A stretch of DNA of 12,697 nt from CAIOGI01 sp964561875 (GTDB lineage Bacteria > Patescibacteriota > Minisyncoccia > Phycocordibacterales > PALSA-1337): assembly GCA_964561875.1 (NCBI GenBank), contig CAZLQL010000015.1, positions 1-12,697 on the forward strand, in the 5' to 3' direction. Within the stretch, counting starts at the first letter, position 1. Each line of letters opens with the position of its first letter. The notes beneath the pieces were generated by a model that searched no databases, was not told the origin of the DNA, and was given only the letters and a program-made list of their open reading frames with translations. The position numbers and the translations under genes are program-made. Shown here one piece after another: positions 12,645 through 12,697 of this stretch.

Positions 12645-12697
12645 TGCCGAGGAGAGGACTTGAACCTCCATGGGTTACCCCGCTTGCTCCTAAGGCA
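12645..12697 (-). tRNA. tRNA-Leu (anticodon UAG), 3' part; 5' half beyond the window
   Basis: Read on the minus strand, the window edge cuts the anticodon stem. The loop CTTAGGA (12694-12688) gives anticodon TAG at 12692-12690. A long variable arm with GGG-TAA-CCC shows a class II tRNA, as expected for leucine. The T arm is GGAGG-TTCAAGT-CCTCT, followed by acceptor strand CCTCGGC (12652-12646) and discriminator A at 12645. The next bases are CAA, so the CCA end is not encoded and must be added after transcription. Confidence 0.9.

Noticed and set aside
12645..12697. tRNA-Leu 3' end as an integration site for the higher-GC block
   Set aside because: I found no second copy of the tRNA 3' sequence near 9936-10040 and no integrase, so an att-site claim is unsupported within this window.

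Overview
The window looks like a piece of chromosome from a low-GC member of the Candidate Phyla Radiation (Patescibacteria, Parcubacteria-like). This is inferred from gene content: an array of small two-helix proteins resembling the type IV secretion pilin family typical of these bacteria, a short four-domain S1 protein, and a very compact A/T-rich layout. TGA is used as a stop (for example 6480-6482 and 10431-10433), so the recoded UGA=Gly code of some CPR lineages does not apply. No phage, transposase, CRISPR array or restriction system is visible.

Region by region. 1-534: C-terminal end of a probable surface protein with an Asn/Gln/Ser/Thr-rich tail. 598-1850: a ribosomal protein S1-like gene with a long hairpin just before its start codon. 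1857-5331: a terminator, then an apparently leaderless gene for a degenerate metallo-beta-lactamase-fold protein, a small membrane protein and gyrA. 5377-5925 (minus): a lone pilin-like gene, divergent from the next operon. 5955-9119: tight operon of methyltransferase, membrane-anchored solute-binding-type protein and three pilin-like proteins. 9217-9935: a second promoter and two more pilin-like genes. 9990-10040: two consecutive hairpins. 10039-12426 (minus): three genes of clearly higher GC (about 45-50% in lines I counted, against about 30% elsewhere). They are an SPFH/band-7 membrane protein overlapping a small anchored protein, and a separate larger anchored protein with its own promoter and terminator. 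12645 to the end (minus): 3' part of a tRNA-Leu (UAG).

How it fits together. The first part is housekeeping: translation (S1) and DNA topology (GyrA). The middle is an envelope module. Six homologous or similar pilin-like subunits would sit in the membrane as precursors and may build a pilus or secretion/uptake apparatus. The solute-binding-type protein made from the same transcript could sit outside the cell beside it, but no ATPase, permease or coupling protein is encoded here. The minus-strand block has a different base composition and different translation signals: two of its three starts have Shine-Dalgarno motifs, while none of the twelve visible starts in the AT-rich part does. It is the least familiar part of the window and a candidate for acquired or differently constrained DNA. 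Its SPFH protein and two single-pass proteins could form a membrane assembly, but nothing in the sequence shows a function.
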